Positions 25,635 through 34,659 of a stretch of DNA of 64,000 nucleotides are shown piece by piece. Made by a program: the position numbers and the translations under genes. The stretch lies in assembly GCF_001428105.1 (NCBI RefSeq), contig NZ_LMSJ01000012.1, forward strand, positions 64,964 to 128,963, given 5' to 3'. The notes below the pieces were generated by a model, which was not told the origin of the DNA, searched no databases, and saw only the letters and a list, made by a program, of their open reading frames with translations. Origin of the DNA: Paenibacillus sp. Soil766 (lineage in GTDB: Bacteria > Bacillota > Bacilli > Paenibacillales > NBRC-103111). The first letter of the stretch is position 1, and each line of letters opens with the position of its first letter.

Positions 25635-27449
25635 CTACAGCTGTACCGGCTGCATAAGACCGTCTTCGCCGAATGTTAGCGGGTCTATACACACTTCGCG
25701 GTGGAAGCCTTTGCCTTGTGTGAATCGGGATAGCGGTGTAACAAACCGATGGTAGGCAATCCAGTACTGATCGGTGCCAGGCTCTTGGAGAATCGAATGA
25801 TGTGCGGTGCCGAGCATATCTTTTTCTTTATTTTTGACTAGAACCGGGTATCGATAAGTGACGGGGCCGTACAAGTGCTCCGCGGTGCCATAATTCACGT
25901 GGTAATCTTCACTGCCAGTATCATCACATGACCAGGTGAAGTGATATAGCCCTCCACGCTTGAGAACAGTCACGGCTTCTCGGAAGTCGTGCAGACCAGC
26001 CACACTTCTCATCGTGTCCTCGGCGACACTGACCATATCATCACCGAGTCGAACGATGGTAGGATTTCCGTTTCCGAACAACAAGTAAGCGGTGCCGTCG
26101 TCCTCTATATAAATGGAGGGGTCAATGGTCAGGGACATGGGGATCCCCAAACGCTTCATTTGTTCCATCGAAATAAGAGACTCAGGCTGTGCGCGAAACG
26201 GGCCCACTGGCGTCTCGGCAACTGCAACACCAATAGAGTGGCTTCCGCTTTCTGTTTTTCCGCAGAAGTAATAATAATAGTTGCCGTCCCTGAAGGCGAT
26301 GGCAGGTGCCCAAGCGGAACCGACGCTCCACGGGACATCCTCTGTCGCAAGATCCAAAATCACACCTTCATCCTGCCAATTCTTCAGGTCTGCCGAGGAA
26401 AACGCACGAAATTGCGTGCCTGACCAACCATCGAAGCCATCTGTTGTAGGATATAGGTAATATCGGTCGCCAAACTTCACAAGATCCGGGTCCGCGAATT
26501 GTCCGGGCAATACCTGATGACCGTCTCCGAATGCCGCAAGAAGACGGCTGCACTCTTCAAAAGTAATCGGCATGACTCCGCCATGACGTTTTTTGGATGT
26601 ACCGAGGTTGAACTCCCCGTCCTGCAGAACCCGGAATTCACCGCTATCCAAATCGGAGGTCAGAAGGGGAAGATAACCTTTACCTTCCGCAAAGCGGTCC
26701 ACAATGAGGCACCATTCATCCCGGTCGTTAAACTTAAATATTTGAGGCCCCTCTACGCCTAGCATTTCTTCTAAAGCAGGAGCATTCAGACCCGTAAAAG
26801 ATTCCTTATCTAGCGAGCTGCCTTTTTCAACCCGGATATTCTTCGTCGTTTCATCCTTAGAATATCGGTAATAGCACCCGTTATAGGCAATGATTGTCGT
26901 ATCGATGATGTGGTTTTCACGTTCGATGTACTTTTCGGTCGCCGTGAAACTGCGGAAATCCTTGGTGCGCGCACTGAAGATTTTTTGTTTCCTATCTTCC
27001 TCCTGCAGTTCCTGCGTTGCGGAGGCCCAGAATACAAGAAAATCGCCGGAGGCTTCGTCATAAATGGCTTCCGGTGCCCAAACACAGCCAGCTCCAGGCA
27101 CTCCAACTGTAACGGACCAAGGGGATGTCCAACGCACAAGGTCGGTGGATTCCCAGACAATGATATCGCGACTTCCATCATTGACGGCAGAACTCCATCC
27201 TTTCCCATTTGCAATACGGAGATCCGTGGCGATCAGGTAAAATTTGTTCTCCTTGGGTGACCGTACGATAAAGGGGTCCCGCACGCCTTTCTCCCCCAAC
27301 TCGGAACACAGTACTGGCTGACCCGCGTTCAGGTCCTTCCAGTGCAAACCGTCATCGCTATAGGAAAAATAGACTTGTTCACCGTTCGGCTGTTCTCCGA
27401 TAAAATGAACCAAAAGATAGCCTGCATATCGATTATTATGTACTGACAA
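25635..27449 (-). CDS. Double GH43-like beta-propeller glycoside hydrolase
   Basis: A 604-residue intracellular protein (no signal peptide) made of two five-bladed propeller units. The N-terminal unit (about 1-305) has VRDPFIV, VWAPEAIYD and VEGPQIFKF. The C-terminal unit (about 315-600) has FADPDLVKFGDRYYLYPTTDG, SAWAPAIAF, TIDPSIYIEDDGTAYLLFGNG, LHDFREAVTVLKRGGLYHFTWS and AHHSI. The C-terminal unit looks like a complete arabinanase/arabinofuranosidase-type GH43; the first may be a second catalytic or a substrate-positioning unit. The TTG at 27449 fits AAGGAG 8 nt upstream better than the GTG three codons earlier. Its promoter shares an operator with the GH51 gene. Confidence 0.82.
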   Translation of the reverse strand: MSVHNNRYAGYLLVHFIGEQPNGEQVYFSYSDDGLHWKDLNAGQPVLCSELGEKGVRDPFIVRSPKENKFYLIATDLRIANGKGWSSAVNDGSRDIIVWESTDLVRWTSPWSVTVGVPGAGCVWAPEAIYDEASGDFLVFWASATQELQEEDRKQKIFSARTKDFRSFTATEKYIERENHIIDTTIIAYNGCYYRYSKDETTKNIRVEKGSSLDKESFTGLNAPALEEMLGVEGPQIFKFNDRDEWCLIVDRFAEGKGYLPLLTSDLDSGEFRVLQDGEFNLGTSKKRHGGVMPITFEECSRLLAAFGDGHQVLPGQFADPDLVKFGDRYYLYPTTDGFDGWSGTQFRAFSSADLKNWQDEGVILDLATEDVPWSVGSAWAPAIAFRDGNYYYYFCGKTESGSHSIGVAVAETPVGPFRAQPESLISMEQMKRLGIPMSLTIDPSIYIEDDGTAYLLFGNGNPTIVRLGDDMVSVAEDTMRSVAGLHDFREAVTVLKRGGLYHFTWSCDDTGSEDYHVNYGTAEHLYGPVTYRYPVLVKNKEKDMLGTAHHSILQEPGTDQYWIAYHRFVTPLSRFTQGKGFHREVCIDPLTFGEDGLMQPVQL

Positions 27450-27500
27450 TTGGAACACTCCTTAATGCGATTTTTCCTGAGATCGGAAGGGTTATAGTAC

Positions 27501-27538
27501 AGTATAGGTGACTTCAATGAGCGGAGCAATAAACTATC
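27501..27538 (-). promoter_or_regulatory. Promoter and shared operator of the double GH43 gene
   Basis: On the minus strand, GATAGTTTATTG (27538-27527) runs into the -35 TTGCTC (27529-27524). A 17-bp spacer follows, then the -10 TATACT (27506-27501). The same GATAGTTTATTG covers the -35 of the GH51 promoter. Confidence 0.75.
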
Positions 27539-27563
27539 GTGGTAGTTAACTGACTTATCGTCT

Positions 27564-27597
27564 AAAAAAAGAAGGTAGACTGGATAGTCTACCTTCT
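27564..27597 (-). terminator. Terminator of the AraC-type gene at 27608
   Basis: AGAAGGTAGACT (27570-27581), GGAT loop and AGTCTACCTTCT (27586-27597) form a perfect 12-bp stem. On the minus strand it is followed by a T-run (A-run at 27564-27570). Confidence 0.85.
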
Positions 27598-27607
27598 GAG
27601 AAACCTA

Positions 27608-28384
27608 TTATTTGCGTTTATATTGACTGGGTGTAACACCGACAAATTTCTTAAACTGTCGCATAAAATGGGTGTCGTTCTCGTACCCGCACATTCTCGA
27701 AATCAGATTTATAGATGTGTTGCTATTCGTAAGAAGGTATTTGGCATATTCCAGCCTAGCGTTAATGAGATCCATGATGATGGAGCAACCGAACAATTCT
27801 TTATAAATATGTTGAAAATAAGATTTACTTAAATTTACGCTGGAAGCGAGCTTATCTACGGTATAGATAGAATTAGGTGAGCTATATAATTGGTTGCGCA
27901 GTTTGGTGAACGGAAGCAGATACTGGCTCTTATTTTCATGGACGGCAGACTGGTTTCGCAAGTTGACGAGCTTCATAAAGAATGATTGAAGTTCGCAGTC
28001 TAAGATCCTCTCTTTCAAAGGAGAATTCTGTCTAACAAGATTACTCATATCCATAATACATTTGGAGATTAACAGCGTATCATCAGCCTGTACTGGCGTG
28101 TCCAACGGAAAGTCAATTTCGGTAAGGAACGACTCCATCCCATGACCGGAACAATGAAACCAATCATTAATAAACGGCTTTTCTAAATGTCCGTAGAGGT
28201 GCGGAGTATGAGGTTTCATTAAAATATAGGTGTTCTTCTGGGTCGTATGTAATTTGCCATGAATAACAATCTCTGTGCTGCTCTTAAACAACACAAATGC
28301 GTAATCACCGGATCCATTCGGCCTATCAATAACGATGCCATTTTCATGAATGAAGCTATAACCACAAGTAATTAGTTGTATCAT
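27608..28384 (-). CDS. AraC-family regulator of the arabinan island
   Basis: A 258-residue regulator: an N-terminal cupin-like domain (about 20-100: YAFVLFKSSTEIVIHGKLHTTQKNTYILMKPHTPHLYG) and a C-terminal AraC domain (about 160-258: VDKLASSVNLSKSYFQHIYKELFGCS and MCGYENDTHFMRQFKKFVGVTPSQYKRK). It lies between, and is divergent from, glycosidase genes. Both of those promoters carry GATAGTTTATTG over the -35, so this protein is the most likely sensor of released arabinose or arabino-oligosaccharide. Start ATG 28384 has only a weak ribosome binding site. Confidence 0.85.
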   Translation of the reverse strand: MIQLITCGYSFIHENGIVIDRPNGSGDYAFVLFKSSTEIVIHGKLHTTQKNTYILMKPHTPHLYGHLEKPFINDWFHCSGHGMESFLTEIDFPLDTPVQADDTLLISKCIMDMSNLVRQNSPLKERILDCELQSFFMKLVNLRNQSAVHENKSQYLLPFTKLRNQLYSSPNSIYTVDKLASSVNLSKSYFQHIYKELFGCSIIMDLINARLEYAKYLLTNSNTSINLISRMCGYENDTHFMRQFKKFVGVTPSQYKRK

Positions 28385-28466
28385 CGTTTATCACCACAAG
28401 ATCATTGATCAGCTTTTATTTGTATTTGTTCTTAAAATATAAGTATGTTTAAGGATTTCAAAAATA

Positions 28467-28484
28467 ATTATAGCACAATAAATC
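28467..28484 (-). promoter_or_regulatory. Extended -10 promoter of the AraC-type gene
   Basis: On the minus strand, TGTG-C-TATAAT (28477-28467) is an extended -10. A partial inverted copy of the operator (CAATAAATC, 28476-28484) overlaps it, so the regulator may also control its own gene. Confidence 0.5.
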
Positions 28485-28497
28485 AGTTTTTGGTTGT

Positions 28498-28535
28498 GAT
28501 AGTTTATTGTTCTGACCTATACGGCAGGCTATAGT
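28498..28535 (+). promoter_or_regulatory. Promoter and shared operator of the GH51 gene
   Basis: GATAGTTTATTG (28498-28509) runs into the -35 TTGTTC (28507-28512), followed by a 17-bp spacer and the -10 TATAGT (28530-28535). It has the same design as the promoter at 27501-27538, in the same orientation relative to the gene. Confidence 0.75.
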
Positions 28536-28578
28536 ATTACTTACAGTAGGTTTCTTATTGAAAGGATGATTACTAGTT

Positions 28579-30972
28579 ATGTCAGAAGTCCAAGGCACAT
28601 TACGAGTTCACACCCAAAGGAAAGGCGCGCTTACAGGAGATTTGTTCGGCATATTTTTTGAGGATCTGAATCATGCTGCTGACGGAGGGCTCTACGCTGA
28701 GCTAGTTCATAATAGATCATTCGAATTTGACCCCATCGATCGGAAAGATTATCATGCTTTGACAGCATGGGAGAAGGTGGAGCGAGGTGGCGGCAGTGCT
28801 GATCTGAAGGTAGAAGATACCTATCCTCTTCATCCAAGAAACAAGCATTATGCTTCGATTGAGGTCTTGTCCGAGGGGGCAGGAGTTGGCCTCATGAACC
28901 TGGGCTTCAATAGCGGGGTTTCGGTTCGGCAAGGGGAAAGCTACGTGTTTTCGATGTATGCGAGGAGAGACATCGACTCCGATGTACCGGTTTCCATCTC
29001 GATTGAAGATAATGATGGCACTATGTATGCAGAAACGCTCATTGCAGTGAATGCAACCGAATGGACCAAATACGAGGCAAGGCTGACTGCGCGAGCAACA
29101 AGTCACAACGGTCGGTTGGTCATTCTCACGAAAGGTAAAGGAAAGCTCTACCTGGATATGGTCTCTTTATTCCCGGAGAAAACATTCAATCATCGTTCCA
29201 ACGGTCTGCGTGCGGATATCGCTGCCTTGCTGGCGGATATGAAGCCCAAATTCATGCGGTTTCCAGGAGGATGTCTCGTGCATGACGGTTCCTTGAATCC
29301 AGAGGATAGGAACTCCATGTACCGCTGGAAGAATACAATTGGCGACCTTGTTCAAAGGCCAGCAAGAAGGAACAACTGGCAATACAATCAAACCTTGGGG
29401 TTAGGTTATTATGAATATTTTCTGTTTTGCGAAGATATTGGAGCGAAGCCTATTCCAGTGCTGCCTGGCGGGTATGACCCACACCATCATCGGATTGTTC
29501 CGATTGAGGAACTAGGTCCGTGGATTGACGATGCACTTGATTTAATTGAGTTTGCCTGCGGTGATGTTTCCTCAGTTTGGGGTGCCATTCGAGCAGAGTT
29601 AGGTCATCCAGAACCCTTTGGTCTGGCATACATCGCGATAGGCAACGAAGAGGTAGGTGAGCCTTTCTTTGAACGATATGCTTATTTCCATCGTGCAATT
29701 AAGGAAAAGTACCCCGAGATGAAGATTATTAATTCGAGTGGGCCATTTGCCGCTGGCGGTGAATATGAACGAGGATGGGAATCAGCCAGAGAACATGGCT
29801 CCGACCTCGTTGACGAGCATTATTATCAGTCGCCTGAATGGTTCCTAGCCAACTACCATCGCTATGATGATTTTAAATCGGATGATCCTAAGGTGTTCCT
29901 GGGGGAATATGCTTCGATTGGCAATACCTACTACAACGCGTTGGTGGAAGCGGCTTTTATGACAGGTCTGGAGAAGAATGCGCATGCGGTAGGCTTGGCC
30001 TGCTATGCTCCAACACTTTGTAACGTAGACTATGTAAACTGGAAGCCGGATATGATCTGGTTTAACAATCATGAAGTGTTCGGAACGCCTAATTATTATG
30101 TACAGAAGTTATTTATGATTCATCAAGGGGATCAATTGCTTCAGACAGAGGCAATCGGTCTTCCATTACCTGAAGGGATAACAGATAAACCGATTGAGGG
30201 AAACATCACCTTTAAAGCCAATCGTTCTTCCTTTCTTATTACAGAAATGAAGTTGCTTAACAAACTGACGGGGGAAATGAAAATGCTCCATGATCTAAAC
30301 AATGAGATTGCAGATCCGGCATTCCATGCGGAGTTGCCGTCAGAGTTGGACTTGGGGCTAACGCAGTGGAGTAACTTCACATTAACTTGCAAAGCTGTTC
30401 GAACTGGTGGAGACAGAGGGTTGATCATCAATTTTGGTAAAATAGATGATCATACTCACTTATCGTGGGAAATTGGAGGGTGGCAGAATCAGGATTCCTT
30501 AATCGGCTCAAAAGTAGCGGGCAGGAACTCAATTTTAACCCAAAGCATGTTTGCGGTTGAGTCGAACAAAGAATACACTCTGACATTGGAAGTAGTGGGC
30601 AGGAAGATACGAGCATTTATCGATGGTGATCTGATTAACAAAACGGAAGATAAGTTACCGCTGATTGAACCACTTTATTATTCGTCTACAGTTGAGTTAG
30701 CAACGGGAGATATTATTTTGAAAGTAGTGAATGTAAGAGACCAGAGCACGAATGTAGAAGTCGTGTTGGATGAATTTCCTAGTAACTCCGTCGCGGGGGA
30801 AATATTTGAAATGGCCGGCTATTTGCTTTCCGATGAGAATAGCTTTGAAGAGCCATTGAAGGTCTCGCCGAAGCATACAACTTTCGATGGCTGGGGCAGC
30901 AGCTTTCAATATGAGTTTCCGAAGCAATCGATTACGGTATTCCGTTTCAAAACAAATGATGATCGGGGTTAA
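28579..30972 (+). CDS. Alpha-L-arabinofuranosidase, GH51
   Basis: A 797-residue enzyme expected to release terminal L-arabinofuranose from arabinan or arabinoxylan fragments. No signal peptide is seen, so it acts in the cytosol. A carbohydrate-binding-like beta-sandwich (about 60-200) precedes the TIM barrel. The catalytic acid/base is Glu357 in YIAIGNEEVGE and the nucleophile Glu443 in FLGEYAS; MRFPGGCLVHDG and LPGGYDPHHH are family-typical. A concanavalin-like insertion (about 600-710) interrupts the C-terminal sandwich, making the protein longer than the usual about 500 residues. AAAGGATG lies 12 nt before ATG 28579. GH43 follows after 18 nt. Confidence 0.9.
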   Translation: MSEVQGTLRVHTQRKGALTGDLFGIFFEDLNHAADGGLYAELVHNRSFEFDPIDRKDYHALTAWEKVERGGGSADLKVEDTYPLHPRNKHYASIEVLSEGAGVGLMNLGFNSGVSVRQGESYVFSMYARRDIDSDVPVSISIEDNDGTMYAETLIAVNATEWTKYEARLTARATSHNGRLVILTKGKGKLYLDMVSLFPEKTFNHRSNGLRADIAALLADMKPKFMRFPGGCLVHDGSLNPEDRNSMYRWKNTIGDLVQRPARRNNWQYNQTLGLGYYEYFLFCEDIGAKPIPVLPGGYDPHHHRIVPIEELGPWIDDALDLIEFACGDVSSVWGAIRAELGHPEPFGLAYIAIGNEEVGEPFFERYAYFHRAIKEKYPEMKIINSSGPFAAGGEYERGWESAREHGSDLVDEHYYQSPEWFLANYHRYDDFKSDDPKVFLGEYASIGNTYYNALVEAAFMTGLEKNAHAVGLACYAPTLCNVDYVNWKPDMIWFNNHEVFGTPNYYVQKLFMIHQGDQLLQTEAIGLPLPEGITDKPIEGNITFKANRSSFLITEMKLLNKLTGEMKMLHDLNNEIADPAFHAELPSELDLGLTQWSNFTLTCKAVRTGGDRGLIINFGKIDDHTHLSWEIGGWQNQDSLIGSKVAGRNSILTQSMFAVESNKEYTLTLEVVGRKIRAFIDGDLINKTEDKLPLIEPLYYSSTVELATGDIILKVVNVRDQSTNVEVVLDEFPSNSVAGEIFEMAGYLLSDENSFEEPLKVSPKHTTFDGWGSSFQYEFPKQSITVFRFKTNDDRG

Positions 30973-30990
30973 TGTAGGAGGGATGTTGAA

Positions 30991-31953
30991 ATGAAAATGG
31001 ATAAAAGCAATCACTTAGAACAGAGTAGTTATCCTAGTCCGTTCATTCTATATCGTGCAGACCCTTATATATGGAAGCACACGGACGGCTACTATTATTT
31101 TACAGGATCTGTTCCTGAATATGATAGGATCGTATTGAGAAGAGCTGAAAGGATCGTCGATCTCCCCACTGCAGAAGAGACTGTCATTTGGTATAAGCAT
31201 GAGACTGGAGAAATGGGCAATCATATATGGGCACCAGAGCTTCACTTCATTGATGGCGCTTGGTATATATACTTCGCCGCTGGAGCGGCGGAAGATAAGT
31301 GGGCCATTCGGCAGTATGTGCTGGAATGCAAAGAGGCGAACCCCATAACGGGTGTTTGGTTGGAAAAAGGGAAAATTGAGATGAATTTTGAAAGTTTTAC
31401 ACTTGATGCGACAACTTTTGAGCACCAAGGTAAAAGATATTTGGTTTGGGCGCAGTATGCAGCGGAGAATTCCAACTTGTATATAGCGGAAATGAGCAAT
31501 CCTTGGACAATTTCCGGGCAGCAAGTGCTGCTGTCATCGCCAACTTATGAGTGGGAAAGGCAATTATACAATGTGAATGAAGGACCTTCTATTCTTAAAA
31601 GGCATGGCAGAATCTTTCTATATTATTCCGCCAGCGCAACGGATGAGCGCTATTGTATGGGCCTGCTTACGGCTGAGGACACAAGCAATTTGCTAGATCC
31701 ATATTCTTGGGAAAAGTGTGCAGAGCCTGTTTTTGTCAGCAATGAAGCTGCAAGCGAATATGGGCCGGGCCACAATAGCTTTACGGTTACGGAAGATGGT
31801 ATGGATGACATTCTCGTCTATCATTCACGACCTTACAAAGGGTTACAAGGCAGTGCACTCACAGATCCGAATCGGCATACACGAGTTCAGAAATTGTTCT
31901 GGAATGAGGATGGAACTCCTAATTTGATGGTGCCGGGTTATGCCCAGACATAA
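30991..31953 (+). CDS. GH43 arabinofuranosidase/xylosidase-type glycosidase
   Basis: A single-domain 320-residue five-bladed propeller enzyme without signal peptide. The catalytic triad of GH43 can be placed: general base Asp24 in YRADPYIWK, pKa-modulating Asp139 in FTLDATTFEH, and general acid Glu197 in YNVNEGPSIL. GNHIWAPELHF is a typical blade motif. It lies 18 nt behind GH51 with TAGGAGG before ATG 30991, so both enzymes are made from one transcript and probably act on the same oligosaccharides. The exact bond specificity is not readable. Confidence 0.88.
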   Translation: MKMDKSNHLEQSSYPSPFILYRADPYIWKHTDGYYYFTGSVPEYDRIVLRRAERIVDLPTAEETVIWYKHETGEMGNHIWAPELHFIDGAWYIYFAAGAAEDKWAIRQYVLECKEANPITGVWLEKGKIEMNFESFTLDATTFEHQGKRYLVWAQYAAENSNLYIAEMSNPWTISGQQVLLSSPTYEWERQLYNVNEGPSILKRHGRIFLYYSASATDERYCMGLLTAEDTSNLLDPYSWEKCAEPVFVSNEAASEYGPGHNSFTVTEDGMDDILVYHSRPYKGLQGSALTDPNRHTRVQKLFWNEDGTPNLMVPGYAQT

Positions 31954-32053
31954 GGGATATTGGAGAAATAAAGGAACACGAACCCAATTTGCTGCAGCGA
32001 AAGCTTGGAACGTCGCCGAATTGTCGATTGGAGGATGTGATTTCATAAGAAAG

Positions 32054-32089
32054 ACAAGCTCTTTACCCAACAGGGAGGGCTTGTTTTTG
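32054..32089 (+). terminator. Terminator after GH51-GH43
   Basis: ACAAGC (32054-32059) pairs with GCTTGT (32079-32084), followed by TTTTGTTT. It lies about 100 nt after the GH43 stop. Confidence 0.7.
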
Positions 32090-32258
32090 TTTATTTCTTA
32101 TGCGGAGCAAGACGCCACATTAAACTTGTTTCAACTCGAACTTGTCATGGTTTTCTAAATAAAGAACGATGAATCGTAATAATCAACGATTGAGGATTGC
32201 AGCTGATGCTGCTTATACTAAGGGAATCAGTAATCAATCATTTATTATGGAGATGAAC

Positions 32259-34547
32259 ATGGATAATCTTATATGGTTTAAGCAGCCTGCCAAAAATTGG
32301 AATGAAGCTATTCCTATTGGTAATGGTCGAATTGGGGCAATGATTTTCGGAGATCCTTTGAAAGAAAGAATTCAAATAAACGAAGATTCTATTTGGTACG
32401 GGGGACCCCAAGACCGGAATAATCCGGATGCGTTAAAACATCTGTCAGTCATTCGAGGCTTGCTCTTTGAAGGTAAACTGAAGGAAGCGCATCAATTGGC
32501 CGAAACCGCATTTTCTGGTACGCCAAGCAGCCAAAGGCATTATATGCCAGCAGGTGATTTGCTGATAACTGCGGACGCGGAAGGTGAAGTGACGCAATAT
32601 ACCAGACATTTGGATATGGAGCGTGGGGTTGCAGTTACGTCATATATGCAGCATGGTTATCATTATAAACGTGAAGCATTTGCCAGTTACTCAGACGGCC
32701 TCCTTGTTATTCGGTTGGAAACGGAGTGCCCAGAGGGAATGTCGCTGCATGTTCGCTTCGATAGGAAAAAGGGGAAATATGTAGATTATACGGGCAAACG
32801 AGGAAATAACAGTCTTGTAATGCTAAATAGCTGTTATGGCACGGGTGGCAGTGACTATGCTGTTATGGTACAAGCACATGCGGATAAAGGAGCGTTGAAA
32901 ACCATCGGCGAGCATTTGGTTGTAGAAGGCGCTGGAAGCGTGGAATTCAGAGTTACTGTGGCTACAACGTTTCGTTATACAAATACAGAGCAAGCTTGTC
33001 AGCAGATGTTGGATCTCGTTTCGTCTCTATCCTACATGGAATTGTTGGCTCGCCATACTGCCGATCATAGTCAGTTGTTCCAACGAGTTGCTCTACACTT
33101 ACAGTATGAGGATATGGATATGGAATCCGCACTTTCTACACCTGAACGATTGGAGCGAATGAAGCAAGGCCATGATGACTTGGGACTAATCGGTTTGTAT
33201 TTTCAGTTTGGCAGATATTTGCTGATTGCCAGCAGCAGGCAAGGCAGCCTGCCTGCGAACCTTCAAGGAATTTGGAATGACGAAATGCTTCCCCCCTGGG
33301 ACAGCAAGTTTACCATTAACATCAATACTCAAATGAATTATTGGCACGCAGAAATATGCAATCTGTCAGAATGCCATGTTCCTTTGTTCGACCTGATTGA
33401 GCGAATGAGAGAACCGGGCAGAAAGACCGCTTCGGTCATGTATGGTTGTCGTGGCTTTGTGGCTCATCACAATACGGACATTTGGGCTGATACCGCCCCA
33501 CAGGATATTTATCCCCCATCAACGTATTGGACGCTGGGTGCGGCCTGGTTATGTCTGCATTTATGGGATCACTATTTGTTTACACAGGACAGATCCTTCT
33601 TAGCTCAGGCTTATGAAACAATGAAAGAGGCAGCGCTATTTTTTGTCGATTTTCTCACGAAATCGCCGGAAGGTGTGTTGGTGACGGCTCCTTCCGTATC
33701 GCCAGAAAATCGGTATATACTGCCAGGAGGGGAAACGGGAACACTGTGCTATGGACCTGCAATGGATGCTCAAATTTTGACGGAGCTGTTCGAAGGTTGT
33801 ATCGCTGCAGCCCAAGTACTTAGCGTGGACGAATCATTTCGTCATGAGCTCAAGATCATCATGAATCGGATGCCCGAAACCCGCATTGGCAGATTCGGTC
33901 AAATTCAAGAGTGGCTCGAAGATTATGAGGAAGATGAACCAGGTCATCGGCATATTTCCCATCTATTCGCCTTACATCCCGGGACGAAAATAAGTCCGAA
34001 CACAACACCTGAGCTTGCCGCCGCTGCCAAAGTAACGTTAGAGCGAAGACTTCATAATGGCGGGGGACACACAGGCTGGAGTCGTGCCTGGATTATAAAT
34101 TTCTGGGCAAGGCTTCTGGATGGAGACGAAGCCTATCATCATATCGAGGAGCTGTTGCGGCACTCAACCCTGCCTAACCTGTTTGATAATCACCCTCCTT
34201 TTCAAATCGACGGCAATTTTGGGGGGACAGCCGGTATCGCTGAGATGCTGTTGCAAAGCCATCGTGGCGAACTGCATCTGCTGCCTGCGCTTCCTTCCCG
34301 CTGGAAGCAAGGTTTCGTTCGTGGCTTACGGGCTAGAGGCGGGTATGAGGTCGATATCGAATGGAAGGAAGGGAAGCTTAAGAAAGCATCAATTACAGCG
34401 GATATTGAAGGAAGCTGCCCTATACGCCTCAACTCGGTTAAACAGTTGAATATTACGGATTCAAAAGGAAACTTAGTTGCCTACCAACTTGATGGGAATA
34501 TCATTGTCGTTCACATGCAGCCAAAGCAAACGATCTTTATCGATTGA
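32259..34547 (+). CDS. GH95 family glycoside hydrolase (alpha-L-fucosidase or alpha-L-galactosidase type)
   Basis: A 762-residue cytosolic enzyme. The GH95 N-terminal domain is recognisable by [26 protein letters not shown] and [20 protein letters not shown]. The (alpha/alpha)6 barrel shows [23 protein letters not shown] (conserved Asn and Glu of the active site), [13 protein letters not shown] and [22 protein letters not shown]95 enzymes cleave alpha-1,2-L-fucose or L-galactose. In an arabinan/pectin island, removal of such caps from side chains is plausible. ATG 32259 is preferred because GGAG stands 6 nt before it; a start at 32169 has no site. Confidence 0.88.
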   Translation: MDNLIWFKQPAKNWNEAIPIGNGRIGAMIFGDPLKERIQINEDSIWYGGPQDRNNPDALKHLSVIRGLLFEGKLKEAHQLAETAFSGTPSSQRHYMPAGDLLITADAEGEVTQYTRHLDMERGVAVTSYMQHGYHYKREAFASYSDGLLVIRLETECPEGMSLHVRFDRKKGKYVDYTGKRGNNSLVMLNSCYGTGGSDYAVMVQAHADKGALKTIGEHLVVEGAGSVEFRVTVATTFRYTNTEQACQQMLDLVSSLSYMELLARHTADHSQLFQRVALHLQYEDMDMESALSTPERLERMKQGHDDLGLIGLYFQFGRYLLIASSRQGSLPANLQGIWNDEMLPPWDSKFTININTQMNYWHAEICNLSECHVPLFDLIERMREPGRKTASVMYGCRGFVAHHNTDIWADTAPQDIYPPSTYWTLGAAWLCLHLWDHYLFTQDRSFLAQAYETMKEAALFFVDFLTKSPEGVLVTAPSVSPENRYILPGGETGTLCYGPAMDAQILTELFEGCIAAAQVLSVDESFRHELKIIMNRMPETRIGRFGQIQEWLEDYEEDEPGHRHISHLFALHPGTKISPNTTPELAAAAKVTLERRLHNGGGHTGWSRAWIINFWARLLDGDEAYHHIEELLRHSTLPNLFDNHPPFQIDGNFGGTAGIAEMLLQSHRGELHLLPALPSRWKQGFVRGLRARGGYEVDIEWKEGKLKKASITADIEGSCPIRLNSVKQLNITDSKGNLVAYQLDGNIIVVHMQPKQTIFID

Positions 34548-34567
34548 ATAACCTATGCGCCTTCACG

Positions 34568-34598
34568 GGAGAGTGAGAAATCCACTCTCCTTTCTTTT
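34568..34598 (+). terminator. Terminator after GH95
   Basis: GGAGAGTG (34568-34575), loop, CACTCTCC (34583-34590), then TTTCTTTT. Confidence 0.85.
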
Positions 34599-34625
34599 CC
34601 TTTAGGTATCGGTTGCAGTCCGCTG

Positions 34626-34631
34626 TATAAT
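34626..34631 (+). promoter_or_regulatory. -10 element of the membrane AraC regulator gene
   Basis: TATAAT preceded by CTG lies 29 nt before ATG 34660. Because an in-frame ATG at 34630 overlaps this -10, that earlier ATG cannot be the start of translation. Confidence 0.55.
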
Positions 34632-34659
34632 GGAATCTAAGAGAGAAGAGGTTCTGCCG

